From NCBI RefSeq assembly GCF_008065115.1, contig NZ_CP042913.1, positions 3,507,658 through 3,571,657 on the forward strand: a DNA stretch of 64,000 nucleotides, in the 5' to 3' direction. Under the pieces are notes generated by a model. That model was not told the DNA's origin and did no database searches. It saw nothing but the letters and a program-made list of their open reading frames with translations. Within the stretch, counting starts at the first letter, position 1. The number at the start of each line of letters is the position of its first letter. Shown in pieces: positions 51,352-61,535 of the stretch. Origin of the DNA: Bythopirellula goksoeyrii. Its GTDB lineage: Bacteria > Planctomycetota > Planctomycetia > Pirellulales > Lacipirellulaceae. The position numbers were made by a program, and so were the translations under genes.

Positions 51352-52788
51352 CTAGGCCACTATATCCCGAATTGGCTCCACATGTTCGACGCCGACTAGT
51401 TTTTGATCGAGTCCGTTGTAGAAATAGCTGAGTCGATTGGGATCAAAGCCGAGTTGGCTTAGCACGGTGGCGTGCAAGCGCTTGACGTGCATTTCGTGCT
51501 CAATGGCACGACTTCCGAGTTCATCGGTCTGGCCGACTGATACGCCTCCCCGGATACCGCCGCCTGCCATCCACATCGTAAAGCCTGCCGAGTTGTGGTC
51601 GCGACCGGTGCCTTTGGAATACTCTGCAGTGGGCTGGCGACCGAACTCTCCCCCCCAAACTACCAAGGTCTCTTCTAGAAGGCCACGCTGCTTAAGATCG
51701 GCAAGGAGGGCGGCGATGGGCTGGTCAGTCGCTCCTGCATGCTTGTTGTGATTGAGCACCAAGTCGCCATGGGCATCCCAGTTGTGGTCGTTATGTGAAC
51801 CCCCCGAGTACAACTGGATGAAGCGTACACCTCGTTCGACAAGTCGCCTGGCAAGTAGGCAGCGTGTACCGAAGTCGTTTGTCGTCTGTTTGCCAACGCC
51901 GTAGAGATCGAGCGTCGCTTGGGTCTCATCAGCGAGGTTGACCGCCTCGGGGGCCGAAACTTGCATGTCGTAGGCTAATTCGTAGCTGGCAATCCGGGCA
52001 GCCAATTCGCTGTTGTCCGCGCGAAGAGCCAGATGCTTCCCGTTGGCACTAGAAATTGCATCTAGGAGATCGCGTTCTAGCTCCCGCGTCATTCCGCGGG
52101 GCGACTGAAGATCAAGAATTGGTGCCCCTGCGGTGCGAAAAACAGTCCCCTGATAGGTCGCTGGCATGTAGCCATTCGACCAGTTCTTTGCGCCAGAGAT
52201 TGGTCCGCCAGAGGGATCAAGCATCACAACAAATCCGGGGAGGTTGCTGTTTTCGCTTCCCAGTCCGTAATTCACCCAAGACCCCAGGCAGGGGCTCCCC
52301 GATTGGAGTTTGCCTGAATTCATCATCAACATCGCTGAGCCATGGATAGGCGATTCGGCAGTCATCGAGTGTAGGAATGCGATGTCATCAACGTGGTGGG
52401 CAAGGTGAGGGAATAGATCGCTAACCCATTTGCCGCACTCGCCATATTGACGGAATTTCCAGCGAGGCTCGACGATACGTCCCGAGTTCTTATGCCCCCC
52501 GCGGCCATGCGTTTTGACGGCGACCGTTTTGCCATCCATGCCGATCATACTTGGTTTGTAGTCGAACGTGTCGATGTGACTTGGTCCGCCATACATGAAC
52601 AGGAAGATTATGCTCTTGGCTTTGGCGGCACTAGGAGCAGGTCTCTGTGAGAGCGTAGATGCGTCGGCGCTGGAGAAGAATCCGTCTTTCGAAAGCAATC
52701 CAGCTAGGGCTGTTGCCCCGAAGCCAGCGCCGGCCTGCCAAAGGAATTCGCGACGAGTGCGACCGCAGAAGTTGTGTTGAGGGGGCAT
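51352..52788 (-). CDS. DUF1501 family protein with Tat signal
   Basis: A 478-residue protein of the DUF1501 group (alkaline-phosphatase-like fold), abundant in planctomycetes. The N-terminus has a twin-arginine signal: RTRREFLWQAGAGFGATALAG. Family stretches include IFLFMYGGPSHIDTFDYKP, HLAHHVDDIAFLHSMTAESP and VVWGGEFGRQPTAEYSKGTG followed by DHNSAGFTMW. The start at 52788 (MPPQHNF) is chosen over 52815. It probably acts outside the cytoplasm together with the PSD1 protein coded 47 bases upstream; the biochemical role is not settled. Confidence 0.92.
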   Translation of the reverse strand: MPPQHNFCGRTRREFLWQAGAGFGATALAGLLSKDGFFSSADASTLSQRPAPSAAKAKSIIFLFMYGGPSHIDTFDYKPSMIGMDGKTVAVKTHGRGGHKNSGRIVEPRWKFRQYGECGKWVSDLFPHLAHHVDDIAFLHSMTAESPIHGSAMLMMNSGKLQSGSPCLGSWVNYGLGSENSNLPGFVVMLDPSGGPISGAKNWSNGYMPATYQGTVFRTAGAPILDLQSPRGMTRELERDLLDAISSANGKHLALRADNSELAARIASYELAYDMQVSAPEAVNLADETQATLDLYGVGKQTTNDFGTRCLLARRLVERGVRFIQLYSGGSHNDHNWDAHGDLVLNHNKHAGATDQPIAALLADLKQRGLLEETLVVWGGEFGRQPTAEYSKGTGRDHNSAGFTMWMAGGGIRGGVSVGQTDELGSRAIEHEMHVKRLHATVLSQLGFDPNRLSYFYNGLDQKLVGVEHVEPIRDIVA

Positions 52789-52835
52789 GAGTGTTTTCTT
52801 GGGTTCGTAGATCAACCTCGCTAGGCCGCAAGCAG

Positions 52836-55277
52836 CTAGTCAAGGTAGATAAATTCGTTGAGGTTCAGTAGTGTGAGGCAATAGTAGCGGAGTGCTTCGT
52901 TGGCATCCTGTTTATGTTCGTTTTGTATCAGGTTAATCAGTTCTATGCCGTCTTGAATCTCCTCGATAGTTGCCTCGCGGCCAAGTACCAATTCGACCGC
53001 GTGAGCCACCTGCCTCTTTGATTCCGTGCCCGCTTCGCTCTGAACTCGAAGGGCTAAGTCGCCCGCCGATTCATGCAGAAACTCACTATGGAGCAATGCG
53101 AATGCCTGGGCTGGTTGCGTGGTATTGAAGCGCGCTTCACAACTGGAGTCGGGATCAGGTAGGTCAAACGCGGTCAAGAGGGGCAATAGAAGCGAACGTT
53201 TGACATGAACATAAATACTTCGCCGCGATCGCTCCTGAGCATTCGACTCGCCCCAATTCAAGCCAGGTTGTGATTGGGTCGCCAGAACTTCTTGAGAAAG
53301 TTGCGGATAAACACTCGGTCCATGAAGTGAGTCGTTCAGTTTACCACTGACGGACAACACCGAATCGCGGATTTCCTCGGCACTCAACCGTCGCATATCA
53401 AACCTCCAGAAGAGATTGTTTTCAGGATCTGCAGCAAGAGACTCAGGGTCTGCCTTAGACGACATGCGGTAGGTATTCGAAGTGAGAATCAAACGATGCA
53501 GCGGCTTAAGTTGCCAATTGTGATCTATCAAATAAGTCGCCAAGTAATCCAGTAATTCGGGATGGGTAGGTGGAATCCCGAGTTGGCCAAAGTTGTTTGG
53601 CGATCGAACGATGCCTCGACTAAAGTGATGTTGCCACACGCGATTGGCAACAACCCGGCTAGTGAGTGGGTTATCTGGCGAGATGATCCAGTTGGCGAGT
53701 ATTCTGCGGCGTCCTGCCGAGCCGGACTGGTCATTGGATGTTGGGATCTTGGGCTCATAGCCACCAAAGATTTCGGGGAAATGTGGCACAACGACATTAC
53801 CCAGCACATGCGGATTACCTCGTTGGTGAATACGCATCACTGGAGGTGAAGGGTCCGTGCGAGCCAGGGCAAGGACGGCGTTATCGGGTCCAAGCTTTTC
53901 CAGCTTCTTCGCCAATGCTTCAATTTTAGCGATGGTCCTATTGTAATCTTGCTCTTCTTGCCCTTTAAAGTGGGTTCTTAAATGTTCGCGAAGTACTTCT
54001 TCTCGTTTCTCTGATTCAGTTAATTGCTGGATCGCCCCCGACATCCGTTGGATTGCTCGTTCCTCCAATTGGATTTTGGAGTCTTCTAGCTTTCGCTTGC
54101 TTTCTCTGAGAGTATCTCGCTGTTTGCGTATCTTTGGCGGTGCGACGCTCCATTGATTATTCGTCTGTTGATCAGCTCGAGTACCATAAGTGGTTACGTC
54201 CGCCATGAAAGCCATTAAGCCATAATAGTCTGCCTGCGGAAAAGGATCGATTTTGTGGTCGTGGCAACGAGCACAGCCGACCGTCAGACCTAGGAAAGCT
54301 TGCCCGGTAGTTGAAACGATGTCGTCCATCTCGTCGGCTAATGCCTGTACGGGATCGGCCGGTTCATCATCCCAGAGGCCGAGTCGATAGTATCCCGTGG
54401 CAGTCATCGTTTCATCGGTGACATTTGGTAGCTCATCGCCAGCGAGTTGTTCGAGGACAAATTGGTCATAAGGTTTGTCGTCATTAAGAGACTTAATGAC
54501 GTAGTCGCGATATTTCCAAGCGTTTGGCTTGGGATTGTCGCGTTCGAAGCTGTTTGACTCGGCATAGCGGACTACGTCGAGCCAATGACGAGCCCACCGC
54601 TCGCCATAGTGAGGCGAGGTAAGCAGCTCATCCACCAGTCGTTCATATGCATCCGGTCGAGAGTCGGCGAGAAACTTGGCGAGTTGTTTGGGAGTCGGCG
54701 GCAGGCCGATGAGATCGTAGTAGATTCGTCTGGCAAGGACTCGCTTCGAAGCTGGCTGCGCAGGTTGTAGTCCGGCAGATTCCAGCCTCCGAAGAATGAA
54801 GCGATCAATGTCATTGCGGACCCAGCCAATCTGCGTCACTTCCGGAGGAGTCGGCTGAGAGATCGGCACGAAAGCCCAATGTTTTTCCCAATTCGCGCCC
54901 TCATCAATCCATTGGCGAATCGCAGCGACTTCCTCCAACGAAAGAGGTTTTCCCTCGGGTGGCATCCGTTCTGAATCGTCGTTCGACGAAATACGCCGGA
55001 AAAGTTCGCTCGCATCTGCGTCGCCTGGAACAATCGCCTGCAATCCTGAATCGATTTCACCAAATGCCGCTTGAGCTTCGTGCAGCGCGAGACCTGACTC
55101 GGCAGTTTCCGGTCCGTGGCAGGCGAAACACCTACGTGCAAGGATCGGTTTTACATCGTGGGAAAACTCTATTGAGCTTTGAGTCTCCTTAGATCGTGCC
55201 CAGGCGACATGGAGAAAAATCCCGGTCAAGGCAATGGCCAGAGTGAGCGCAGACGAGACTTTGTGATGAGAAATCAT
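52836..55277 (-). CDS. PSCyt1-DUF1549-DUF1553 cytochrome-like protein
   Basis: An 813-residue exported protein with signal ALTLAIALTGIFLHVAWA. Near residue 50 it has CFACHGPE, a c-type haem motif in the planctomycete cytochrome-like domain (PSCyt1), followed by DUF1549 (IDRFILRRLESAGLQPAQPA, LDVVRYAESNSFERDNPKPN) and DUF1553 (NPLTSRVVANRVWQHHFSRG, ending LLNLNEFIYLD). The ATG at 55277 is chosen, as the longer frame overlaps the next gene. It forms a typical planctomycete operon pair with DUF1501; a role in degrading complex sugars or sulfated glycans has been proposed for such pairs but is not established. Confidence 0.93.
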   Translation of the reverse strand: MISHHKVSSALTLAIALTGIFLHVAWARSKETQSSIEFSHDVKPILARRCFACHGPETAESGLALHEAQAAFGEIDSGLQAIVPGDADASELFRRISSNDDSERMPPEGKPLSLEEVAAIRQWIDEGANWEKHWAFVPISQPTPPEVTQIGWVRNDIDRFILRRLESAGLQPAQPASKRVLARRIYYDLIGLPPTPKQLAKFLADSRPDAYERLVDELLTSPHYGERWARHWLDVVRYAESNSFERDNPKPNAWKYRDYVIKSLNDDKPYDQFVLEQLAGDELPNVTDETMTATGYYRLGLWDDEPADPVQALADEMDDIVSTTGQAFLGLTVGCARCHDHKIDPFPQADYYGLMAFMADVTTYGTRADQQTNNQWSVAPPKIRKQRDTLRESKRKLEDSKIQLEERAIQRMSGAIQQLTESEKREEVLREHLRTHFKGQEEQDYNRTIAKIEALAKKLEKLGPDNAVLALARTDPSPPVMRIHQRGNPHVLGNVVVPHFPEIFGGYEPKIPTSNDQSGSAGRRRILANWIISPDNPLTSRVVANRVWQHHFSRGIVRSPNNFGQLGIPPTHPELLDYLATYLIDHNWQLKPLHRLILTSNTYRMSSKADPESLAADPENNLFWRFDMRRLSAEEIRDSVLSVSGKLNDSLHGPSVYPQLSQEVLATQSQPGLNWGESNAQERSRRSIYVHVKRSLLLPLLTAFDLPDPDSSCEARFNTTQPAQAFALLHSEFLHESAGDLALRVQSEAGTESKRQVAHAVELVLGREATIEEIQDGIELINLIQNEHKQDANEALRYYCLTLLNLNEFIYLD

Positions 55278-55369
55278 AGTCCTTCTATCATAGCTAATTA
55301 CGGAAGGGCATCCAAGAATTAGCTCACAAAACAGGAGGTTTCCAGCCAATCGTCTGGCTACATAATTCC

Positions 55370-56266
55370 CTAATCTGCGACTCTGGCATAGACAGTGCGG
55401 CGATCCCATGCCGTGAAACCAGCGCGGCGGTACATTGCCTGTGCGGGGTTGTTCTGCGTGTCGACGGCCAATACCAAGCGTTCTGCTTGAGTGTTAGCCG
55501 CGCAGCGGATGGCATGATGAAGGATATGCTCACCAAAAGCTCGGCCGCGCACCCTAGGGGCGACTCCCATATAAACTAGCTCGAGTACCTTGCCGTCATT
55601 GTGGTCTGCAAGAATTAGTACGCCAATGTCCGTGCGATCTGACTGAACCAGGAACCAGTTTTCGCCTTTGTACTCCCCCTGTGCCCGATAGCTGGCAACC
55701 ACGTCTTCGGGATCTCGCAAGTCGTTGAGTTGTGGGCAATCGAGCGTCTCCTCGTAACTTTGCAGAATAACGTCATGCAAACGTGTTGGATGTTTTGCAG
55801 CATCTGGTTCGAAGTGCAAAGTGCTTGCAGGCCACTTAGGATCAGCTTGAGGCTGCTCCAGGGAGAGGTAGTCTAGTTCTACCAGTCGGTGGAAGTCGGC
55901 CAGGGCAAGTGCTTCGATATCTACCTCTGCCGACGAACCGATGACCATCTGTGCTAGAGGAACTTGCCATTCGTTGAGGATGCCATCCACGAATCGCATC
56001 AATTCCGAGGCTGCAGGCGAAGTGAAATCAGGAGGCCAAAGGATTGCCGTGTTGCCAGGTGCTGGTTGCACCCAGGTGGCTGCGAGTATTTGGTCTTGCT
56101 CCTTCGCAATGATCAAATTCTCCAATGCGATCGCATCTTGCCTGCGCAGTTGCTCGAGAGTGGCAACCAGGGCATCTTGTTGATCCGCAGAAATTCCATG
56201 GTGAAGGCAACGCAGAGCTTCCTGACTCTCGGCAAGTGGACAACGGTAGATTTCAATCTGACTCAT
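55370..56266 (-). CDS. GNAT family N-acetyltransferase
   Basis: A 298-residue protein with a C-terminal GNAT domain (residues about 150-295). The acetyl-CoA-binding motif reads GVAPRVRGRAFGEHILHHAI, followed by AVDTQNNPAQAMYRRAGFTA. The N-terminal half is a degenerate second copy, as in mycothiol-synthase-like double GNAT proteins. The substrate is unknown. ATG at 56284 or 56266 are both possible; I prefer 56266. Confidence 0.85.
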   Translation of the reverse strand: MSQIEIYRCPLAESQEALRCLHHGISADQQDALVATLEQLRRQDAIALENLIIAKEQDQILAATWVQPAPGNTAILWPPDFTSPAASELMRFVDGILNEWQVPLAQMVIGSSAEVDIEALALADFHRLVELDYLSLEQPQADPKWPASTLHFEPDAAKHPTRLHDVILQSYEETLDCPQLNDLRDPEDVVASYRAQGEYKGENWFLVQSDRTDIGVLILADHNDGKVLELVYMGVAPRVRGRAFGEHILHHAIRCAANTQAERLVLAVDTQNNPAQAMYRRAGFTAWDRRTVYARVAD

Positions 56267-56452
56267 GGACTCAGCATAAAACATTCTGCTGTTGACGTTT
56301 AGCTCAGCTTGAGACTATCACTATTTCACAGTCAATCGACCTTCCGAGCAATTCCGAAGTTTGCAGTACAGGGCCGATTGGCCCAGAGTGATTGATTCCC
56401 CAGGGGCACTCGGCTCTCATTCCCTTCCAAAGAAAACCCACGACTCTTCAAC

Positions 56453-58120
56453 ATGGAAATCAACTTTACTAGGGGCTTCTCCCAATCGAGAATTGTCAGA
56501 TTCCTCGAAGGCCTTCACTTTCTTGAGCGGTGGAAACAGGTTTTGTCCGACTGGCAACAGGGTAAGAATCTTAAGATAAATAGCATAGCCGGGTGTTCCG
56601 CAGTGGCATTTCTCGCATGCTTTGCACTGTCAATTGGGACCGCGTCGGCAGCAGAATTGTCTCCCGAAAAGGTCAAGTCGGCTCTTTCCGGACTGGAAAA
56701 AGTTGTCAACCAGACTCGGCAAAAGACCGGGGTACCTGGCATTGCGATTGCCGTTGTCCACCAGGACGAAGTGGTTTATCTCAAGGGCTTTGGTGTCCGG
56801 CAGTCGGGTCATCCGAGTTCGGTCAATGCCGATACGGTTTTTCAACTCGCTTCGGTCTCCAAACCAATTGCCACGACGGTGCTCGCTGCAATGGTCGGCG
56901 AGGGATTTATTGACTGGGACGACCGTGTAATCGACTTCGATCCAGGCTTTCGATTGCGCGACCCCTGGGTAACACGAGAAGTAACGTTTCGGGACCTGCT
57001 GTGCCACCGTAGCGGCCTGCCGGACCACGCAGGGGACCTGCTGGAAGACCTCGGCTACGGGCAGGCTGAAGTGTTTCGCAGATTGCGATACCTAGATACT
57101 GCTAATAACTTTCGCTCTCAATATGCGTACACGAATTTCGGATTCTCTGAAGCGGGAGTGGCTGTGGCACGGGCAGCCGGTACGACCTGGGAAGATCTTT
57201 GTGCGGACAAGCTCTATCGTCCCCTTGGCCTGAACTCCACTAGCTCTCGGTTTGCAGACTTTGAGTCAGCTGAGAACCGGGCATTACTGCACGTCCGCGT
57301 CGATGGCAAATGGGTCGCGAAGCACGTCCGCGATCCCGACGCGCAATCACCAGCAGGTGGGGTAAGTTCCACGGTCCGAGATATGGCCCAGTGGATGAGA
57401 CTGCAACTTGCCGAGGGCCAGTTTGATGGCAAGCAAATAGTCGCAGCCGCGGCCCTGGATGAGACACATCGCCCCCAGATTGTCAGTCGGCCACCACAGA
57501 ACCCGGCTACGGATCGGGCTGGCTGGTATGCGCTCGGCTGGAATGTTAGCTACAACGACGGAGGCCGGATTATGTTGGGGCACTCAGGAGCCTTCGATAT
57601 GGGGGCAGCGACCGTCGTCAATTTACTGCCGGCTGAAAACCTCGGGATCGTTGTCCTGACAAACGCCGCTCCGATCGGTGCGGCCGAAGCGATCGCTGCG
57701 AGTTATCTCGATCTGGTGCAGACTGGCAAGGTCGAGAGAGACTGGCTGAAGTTTTTTACCGGCCTGATTGAATCTACGGCCGAACCGGCTACCGACTATT
57801 CACAGAGACCCACCGAAGAGTCTCCTCCTCTGTCCGCGGAGTCCTATGTGGGTACATATCGCAATTCTTACTTCGGTGAAATTGAGGTTTCTAACCGTAA
57901 GGGTGCACTACAACTGAGCATGGGCCCGAAGCAGACTCTGTTCCCTTTACGTCATCGGGACCGCGACGTTTTTATCTATAAGCCCGCGGGAGAAATGGCA
58001 AGCGGGTTAAGTGCGGTGACTTTCCGAATCGGGACAAATCTCCAAGCTACTACTGTCACCGTGGAAAACCTTGATATCAATGGCCTAGGAACGTTTTCAC
58101 GCTCTCCCTCCGAGAAGTGA
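56453..58120 (+). CDS. Beta-lactamase-like serine hydrolase
   Basis: A 555-residue exported serine hydrolase of the class C/AmpC-like group. Catalytic motifs: SVSK near residue 134 (QLASVSKPIATTVL), YTN near residue 225 (YAYTNFGFSEAG) and HSG near residue 376. A C-terminal beta domain (residues about 460-550; YVGTYRNSYFGEIEVS) resembles the tail of related esterases. The signal-like segment (SAVAFLACFALSIGTASA) begins only at about residue 50; the real start may be a TTG at 56543. It probably acts as an esterase or peptidase, not a resistance enzyme. Confidence 0.88.
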   Translation: MEINFTRGFSQSRIVRFLEGLHFLERWKQVLSDWQQGKNLKINSIAGCSAVAFLACFALSIGTASAAELSPEKVKSALSGLEKVVNQTRQKTGVPGIAIAVVHQDEVVYLKGFGVRQSGHPSSVNADTVFQLASVSKPIATTVLAAMVGEGFIDWDDRVIDFDPGFRLRDPWVTREVTFRDLLCHRSGLPDHAGDLLEDLGYGQAEVFRRLRYLDTANNFRSQYAYTNFGFSEAGVAVARAAGTTWEDLCADKLYRPLGLNSTSSRFADFESAENRALLHVRVDGKWVAKHVRDPDAQSPAGGVSSTVRDMAQWMRLQLAEGQFDGKQIVAAAALDETHRPQIVSRPPQNPATDRAGWYALGWNVSYNDGGRIMLGHSGAFDMGAATVVNLLPAENLGIVVLTNAAPIGAAEAIAASYLDLVQTGKVERDWLKFFTGLIESTAEPATDYSQRPTEESPPLSAESYVGTYRNSYFGEIEVSNRKGALQLSMGPKQTLFPLRHRDRDVFIYKPAGEMASGLSAVTFRIGTNLQATTVTVENLDINGLGTFSRSPSEK

Positions 58121-58186
58121 ACAAGCAGCAAAGTAAGCATCCCAGCGTCAGAAGACATTCTGCAGTGCCTCTATTACCCTAAATCG

Positions 58187-59068
58187 CTAATACCTCTCGA
58201 GGGTATCCAGGTTCTTGATCTGTTCCTCTGGCACCCGACTGCGTGGGAAGAATCGATTGAAAGACTCCTGGAGTTCCTTCTTGGCAGCCAGTTGCTCTGC
58301 TGCAGTTTCTTCGTGGGCCTTCTTGGCTGCTTCTTCGGCCGTTAGCTGTGGTTCGGTCGGAGTATTTACCTCCGGAAGCGGTGCTTGCTGGACCGGAAGC
58401 GGCGTCATCGCACCGGGAGGCTGCAATTGAAAATCAACGGCAAAACTATTGTGGGGCGAACTCGACCAAAGGACTGCAGAAGGCTTGGTTCTAAGTTCGC
58501 TTATGACGCCGCGGTCACTCTTGGTTTGGAACAACTGCTCCCCTGCTACTATATTGTATTGCGGCTGGAGTCCATAACGACGTACGGCCAGCATCACCAA
58601 CTGGGTAGTGTCACCCGTGTTCCCTTTAAACGTGATTTTTTGCACCCGCCCGGAAGGATCGAAGAAATAGGTCAACGAACCAGCGATATCCGTGAGTTGG
58701 GTTCCAGTAACCAGCGGAATCCTAACTCCGTACAATCCTAATTCGGAGAGGGCGGTCGACTTGCGTGCCCAATGTTGATAAACCCATTCTTTGGTCACAT
58801 CAAAACGAAATACCTGATCGAGTGAGATGCTTTCGATTCCTTCCAGAGGGGTCTCGATCGGATAGAGTTCGGAACCTGGCCCTTGTGGTGAAGGATTGCT
58901 TTTTCGGTTTCGTGCTGTTCCTGTTAGCTCACTATCGGTGTTTACCTCAGAACTCGTTTGCGTGGCTTCCCACAAATCGGCAATACTCTTGGTGCCGTTG
59001 GATTGAACATAGGGAATGGCGACAGCGGCCCCGAGCAGCACGGGGATTCCTAAGACGCGGGAGAACAT
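58187..59068 (-). CDS. Membrane-anchored protein, unknown
   Basis: A 293-residue protein with a short N-terminal hydrophobic segment (RVLGIPVLLGAAVAIPYV). The central domain holds SLDQVFRFDVTKEWVYQHWA and LTYFFDPSGRVQKITFKGNT. It ends in a charged helical tail rich in Glu, Ala and Lys (AEEAAKKAHEETAAEQLAAK). This type occurs in planctomycetes without known function. GAGGTCC precedes the ATG by about ten bases. It converges with the serine hydrolase. Confidence 0.65.
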   Translation of the reverse strand: MFSRVLGIPVLLGAAVAIPYVQSNGTKSIADLWEATQTSSEVNTDSELTGTARNRKSNPSPQGPGSELYPIETPLEGIESISLDQVFRFDVTKEWVYQHWARKSTALSELGLYGVRIPLVTGTQLTDIAGSLTYFFDPSGRVQKITFKGNTGDTTQLVMLAVRRYGLQPQYNIVAGEQLFQTKSDRGVISELRTKPSAVLWSSSPHNSFAVDFQLQPPGAMTPLPVQQAPLPEVNTPTEPQLTAEEAAKKAHEETAAEQLAAKKELQESFNRFFPRSRVPEEQIKNLDTLERY

Positions 59069-59314
59069 CGCGGTCGGACCTCAAATGGGAACTACTTTGT
59101 TGGCAAAGATGACTTGACTCTGGAATGGAATCCGTTCCCATAAGTATTTATCGACACAAATTGTGCCGTGCTTCCCGGCGAGCGAGTCCTGCCATCCAGC
59201 TTGCTTGACGGGAGTTGTGCGAGTTTTCCTAGGAATCGGTTTTATCAGCGTGAATAGCATCTACAGGCGATCTGTACTCCAAATCATGGCCTCTATTGAT
59301 TCGATGAGGAAAAG

Positions 59315-60538
59315 TTGACTGAATTTTCCGATTATCACTGGTTGGTTAGCGATGAGGCACGTCCATGGATCACAACGGCAGCCGAGTCCGACCTGCCGTC
59401 GCATCGGCTTGTCGAAAACTTGCGTAGGTCGCTCTCCACAGAGCGTGTTCGGCTGGTTGTCGAGCAAGTAGGCTTGCGCGAAAAAGCCTCCGAAAAGTTT
59501 GGCTCGCTTGCCAGGCAGATGTTTTTTACGGACCGTGCCCTTCAGCAGGCGACGGATCTTTCCATCGCCAGACACAAAGCACAGAGGTTCTCCGAAGGGG
59601 GCGAGATCGTCGATTACTGCTGCGGTATTGGTGGCGATATGTTAGCTCTTGCCGAGCGAGGATCGGTTGTCGGTGTGGACCGGGATCCTATCATGGCGAT
59701 TCTAGCGGATGCGAATCTCCGCGTCTGGAAACTAGACAAGTCGGCATCTATGAAAACTGCAACGTCTGAAGAGTGTCCGCCAACAATCGGCTCTCGATGG
59801 CATCTCGATCCCGACCGCCGCGTGGATGGCCGCCGCTCGACACACCCAGAGTTCCATTCTCCCAGTGAGAGTACGATTGATAGCTGGCTGGAAGCCTCGC
59901 CTCATGGGGCGATAAAGTTTGCTCCTGCTGCCGTGTTATCACACAACTGGCAAGAGCAGGCTGAATTGGAATGGATCACTCGCGCGAGAAGTTGCCGGCA
60001 ATTGGTGGCTTGGTTTGGTGAATTGGCAGAATCCCCTGGTATGAGACGGGCTACAGTCATTCAAAATCAAGGCTTGGAGTTCCAGACGGCATCGTTTGTC
60101 GGTGATCCCCTTTGTGAGGCACCGCTGGCGGAAAGCATCTCTGATTATGTTTTCGACACCGATCCCTCTATTCGAGCTTCAAGATTGACCGGTGCGTTGG
60201 CGGTGGAGCTAGGATGTGAGGCTCTGTTTCCTGGGGAAGCCTATCTGACAGCGAATCATGCCGGCAATTCTCCGCTGACGAGCTGTTTTAAAGTGATCGA
60301 TGCCTTGCCTTTCAGAGTGCCGAAACTGGCCAAATATTTGCAATCGCTGGGTATTGGAGAGTTGGAGATCAAGACGAGGGGTGTTTCGACGAGCCCCGAG
60401 GAACTTCGGAAGCGACTTAAGTTGGTCGGCGACCGGAACACGACGTTACTCGTCACACGGCAACGAAAGAAAGAAATCGCAATTTTGGCTGAGAGATACG
60501 AAGCGACAGGGGTAACAGACGGGCATGTCTCTGAGTAG
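59315..60538 (+). CDS. Class I SAM-dependent methyltransferase with THUMP-like domain
   Basis: A 407-residue enzyme. The SAM-binding motif is IVDYCCGIGGDMLALAERG near residue 103, followed by VVGVDRDPIMAILADANL; WHLDPDRRVDGRR is a conserved signature. The C-terminal LGIGELEIKTRGVSTSPEEL followed by RKRLKL is the THUMP-like domain known from bacterial relatives of RNA-methylating proteins. It probably acts on RNA. It starts with TTG after AGGA. A long palindrome (60580-60641) separates it from the following cluster. Confidence 0.85.
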   Translation: MTEFSDYHWLVSDEARPWITTAAESDLPSHRLVENLRRSLSTERVRLVVEQVGLREKASEKFGSLARQMFFTDRALQQATDLSIARHKAQRFSEGGEIVDYCCGIGGDMLALAERGSVVGVDRDPIMAILADANLRVWKLDKSASMKTATSEECPPTIGSRWHLDPDRRVDGRRSTHPEFHSPSESTIDSWLEASPHGAIKFAPAAVLSHNWQEQAELEWITRARSCRQLVAWFGELAESPGMRRATVIQNQGLEFQTASFVGDPLCEAPLAESISDYVFDTDPSIRASRLTGALAVELGCEALFPGEAYLTANHAGNSPLTSCFKVIDALPFRVPKLAKYLQSLGIGELEIKTRGVSTSPEELRKRLKLVGDRNTTLLVTRQRKKEIAILAERYEATGVTDGHVSE

Positions 60539-60579
60539 AATTTACTGCTGATTTTCAGAATGAACGTTATTTCTGTTAC

Positions 60580-60641
60580 TAGCCCTCGCTGGAAGGCGGG
60601 GGGGTGTTACAGATTGCAAGCCCCCCTTTCGGCGAGGGCTA
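60580..60641. terminator. Strong hairpin before the ebo-like cluster
   Basis: TAGCCCTCGC-TGGAAGGCGGGGG (from 60580) pairs with CCCCCCTTTCGGCGAGGGCTA (to 60641), about 20 paired bases around a 16-base loop. It lies between the methyltransferase stop and the first cluster gene, so it probably ends upstream transcription. The TAGCCC ends link it to the repeat at 24161. Confidence 0.6.
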
Positions 60642-60668
60642 CTCGGGGAAATTCAAACGGAGTCTCTT

Positions 60669-61535
60669 GTGAAGCTTGCTTTTAGTTCCAATGCCTACAT
60701 GCAGTTTTCGATTGAGGAGACGATCCGTCGCATTGCGGCAATTGGATATCGTGGCATCGAATTGCTGGCAGATGTTCCTCATGCCTGGCCTGCAGGGCTA
60801 CTTCCAGAACGCCGGGAGGCGATTCGACAGGCACTTTCTGACCAGGGCCTTACGATTTCCAACATTAACGCATTTATGATGAATGCCGTCGCGGACCCTC
60901 GTCAGCCCTATTGGCATCCGGGCTGGACAGATCCCGATCCCCATTATCGTGCTATCCGGCGGGAGCATACCAAGCGAGCTCTGCAGTTGGCGGCTGACTT
61001 GGGAGCACCGCATATCACGACCGAGCCTGGGGGCTTGCTTACGGACGATCAAACTCGACAGGGGGCGGCTGATATTTTTTACGAGGAGTTGATGCCATGT
61101 GTGGAGGAGGCAAGCAAACTCGACGTGGGACTCTTGATCGAGCCGGAACCGGAACTGTTTATTGAACGGTTTGATGAATATCTGGAGTTTGTCGAACGTG
61201 TGGATGCCCCGATCGTCGGACTGAATTTCGATGTGGGGCATGCCTACTGTGTGAGCGAAGAGCCCCAAGATTGGGTGCCAAAGATGGCGGAGCATACTCG
61301 CCATTATCACTTCGAAGACATCGCCCCTACTCGCGTGCATCAACATTTGATTCCTGGACATGGGGCCATCGATTTCCCTGAGACACTCAAGGCTATTGCC
61401 CAATCAGGTTACTCGGGTTGGCTCACCGTGGAACTTTACCCTTACATTGACTCCCCAGATGAAGCGGCGAGTGCGGCCCATGCCTTCTTAAGCGAGACGA
61501 TGCAATCCCTTGGCTTGGCGGAGCCAGTTCTTTAA
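60669..61535 (+). CDS. Sugar phosphate isomerase/epimerase-like TIM barrel (first copy)
   Basis: A 288-residue protein of the xylose-isomerase-like TIM barrel group. Metal-ligand stretches: LLIEPEPELFIERFDEYLEF (Glu), GLNFDVGHAYC (Asp, His), HYHFEDIAPTRVHQHLIPGH and LTVELYPYI (Glu). GTG start, GGAG six bases upstream. It shares the unusual EPEP-xxxI-xR-xD-Y stretch and the DVGHxxC motif with the barrel at 62503, so the two are paralogues. It overlaps the prenyltransferase start by one base (TAATG). In ebo-type clusters such a barrel (EboE-like) accompanies EboC; its substrate is unknown. Confidence 0.85.
   Translation: MKLAFSSNAYMQFSIEETIRRIAAIGYRGIELLADVPHAWPAGLLPERREAIRQALSDQGLTISNINAFMMNAVADPRQPYWHPGWTDPDPHYRAIRREHTKRALQLAADLGAPHITTEPGGLLTDDQTRQGAADIFYEELMPCVEEASKLDVGLLIEPEPELFIERFDEYLEFVERVDAPIVGLNFDVGHAYCVSEEPQDWVPKMAEHTRHYHFEDIAPTRVHQHLIPGHGAIDFPETLKAIAQSGYSGWLTVELYPYIDSPDEAASAAHAFLSETMQSLGLAEPVL

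Noticed and set aside
56453-58120. True beta-lactamase (antibiotic resistance)
   Set aside because: The motifs are shared with many esterases and peptidases, and the C-terminal extra domain is typical of non-resistance relatives.
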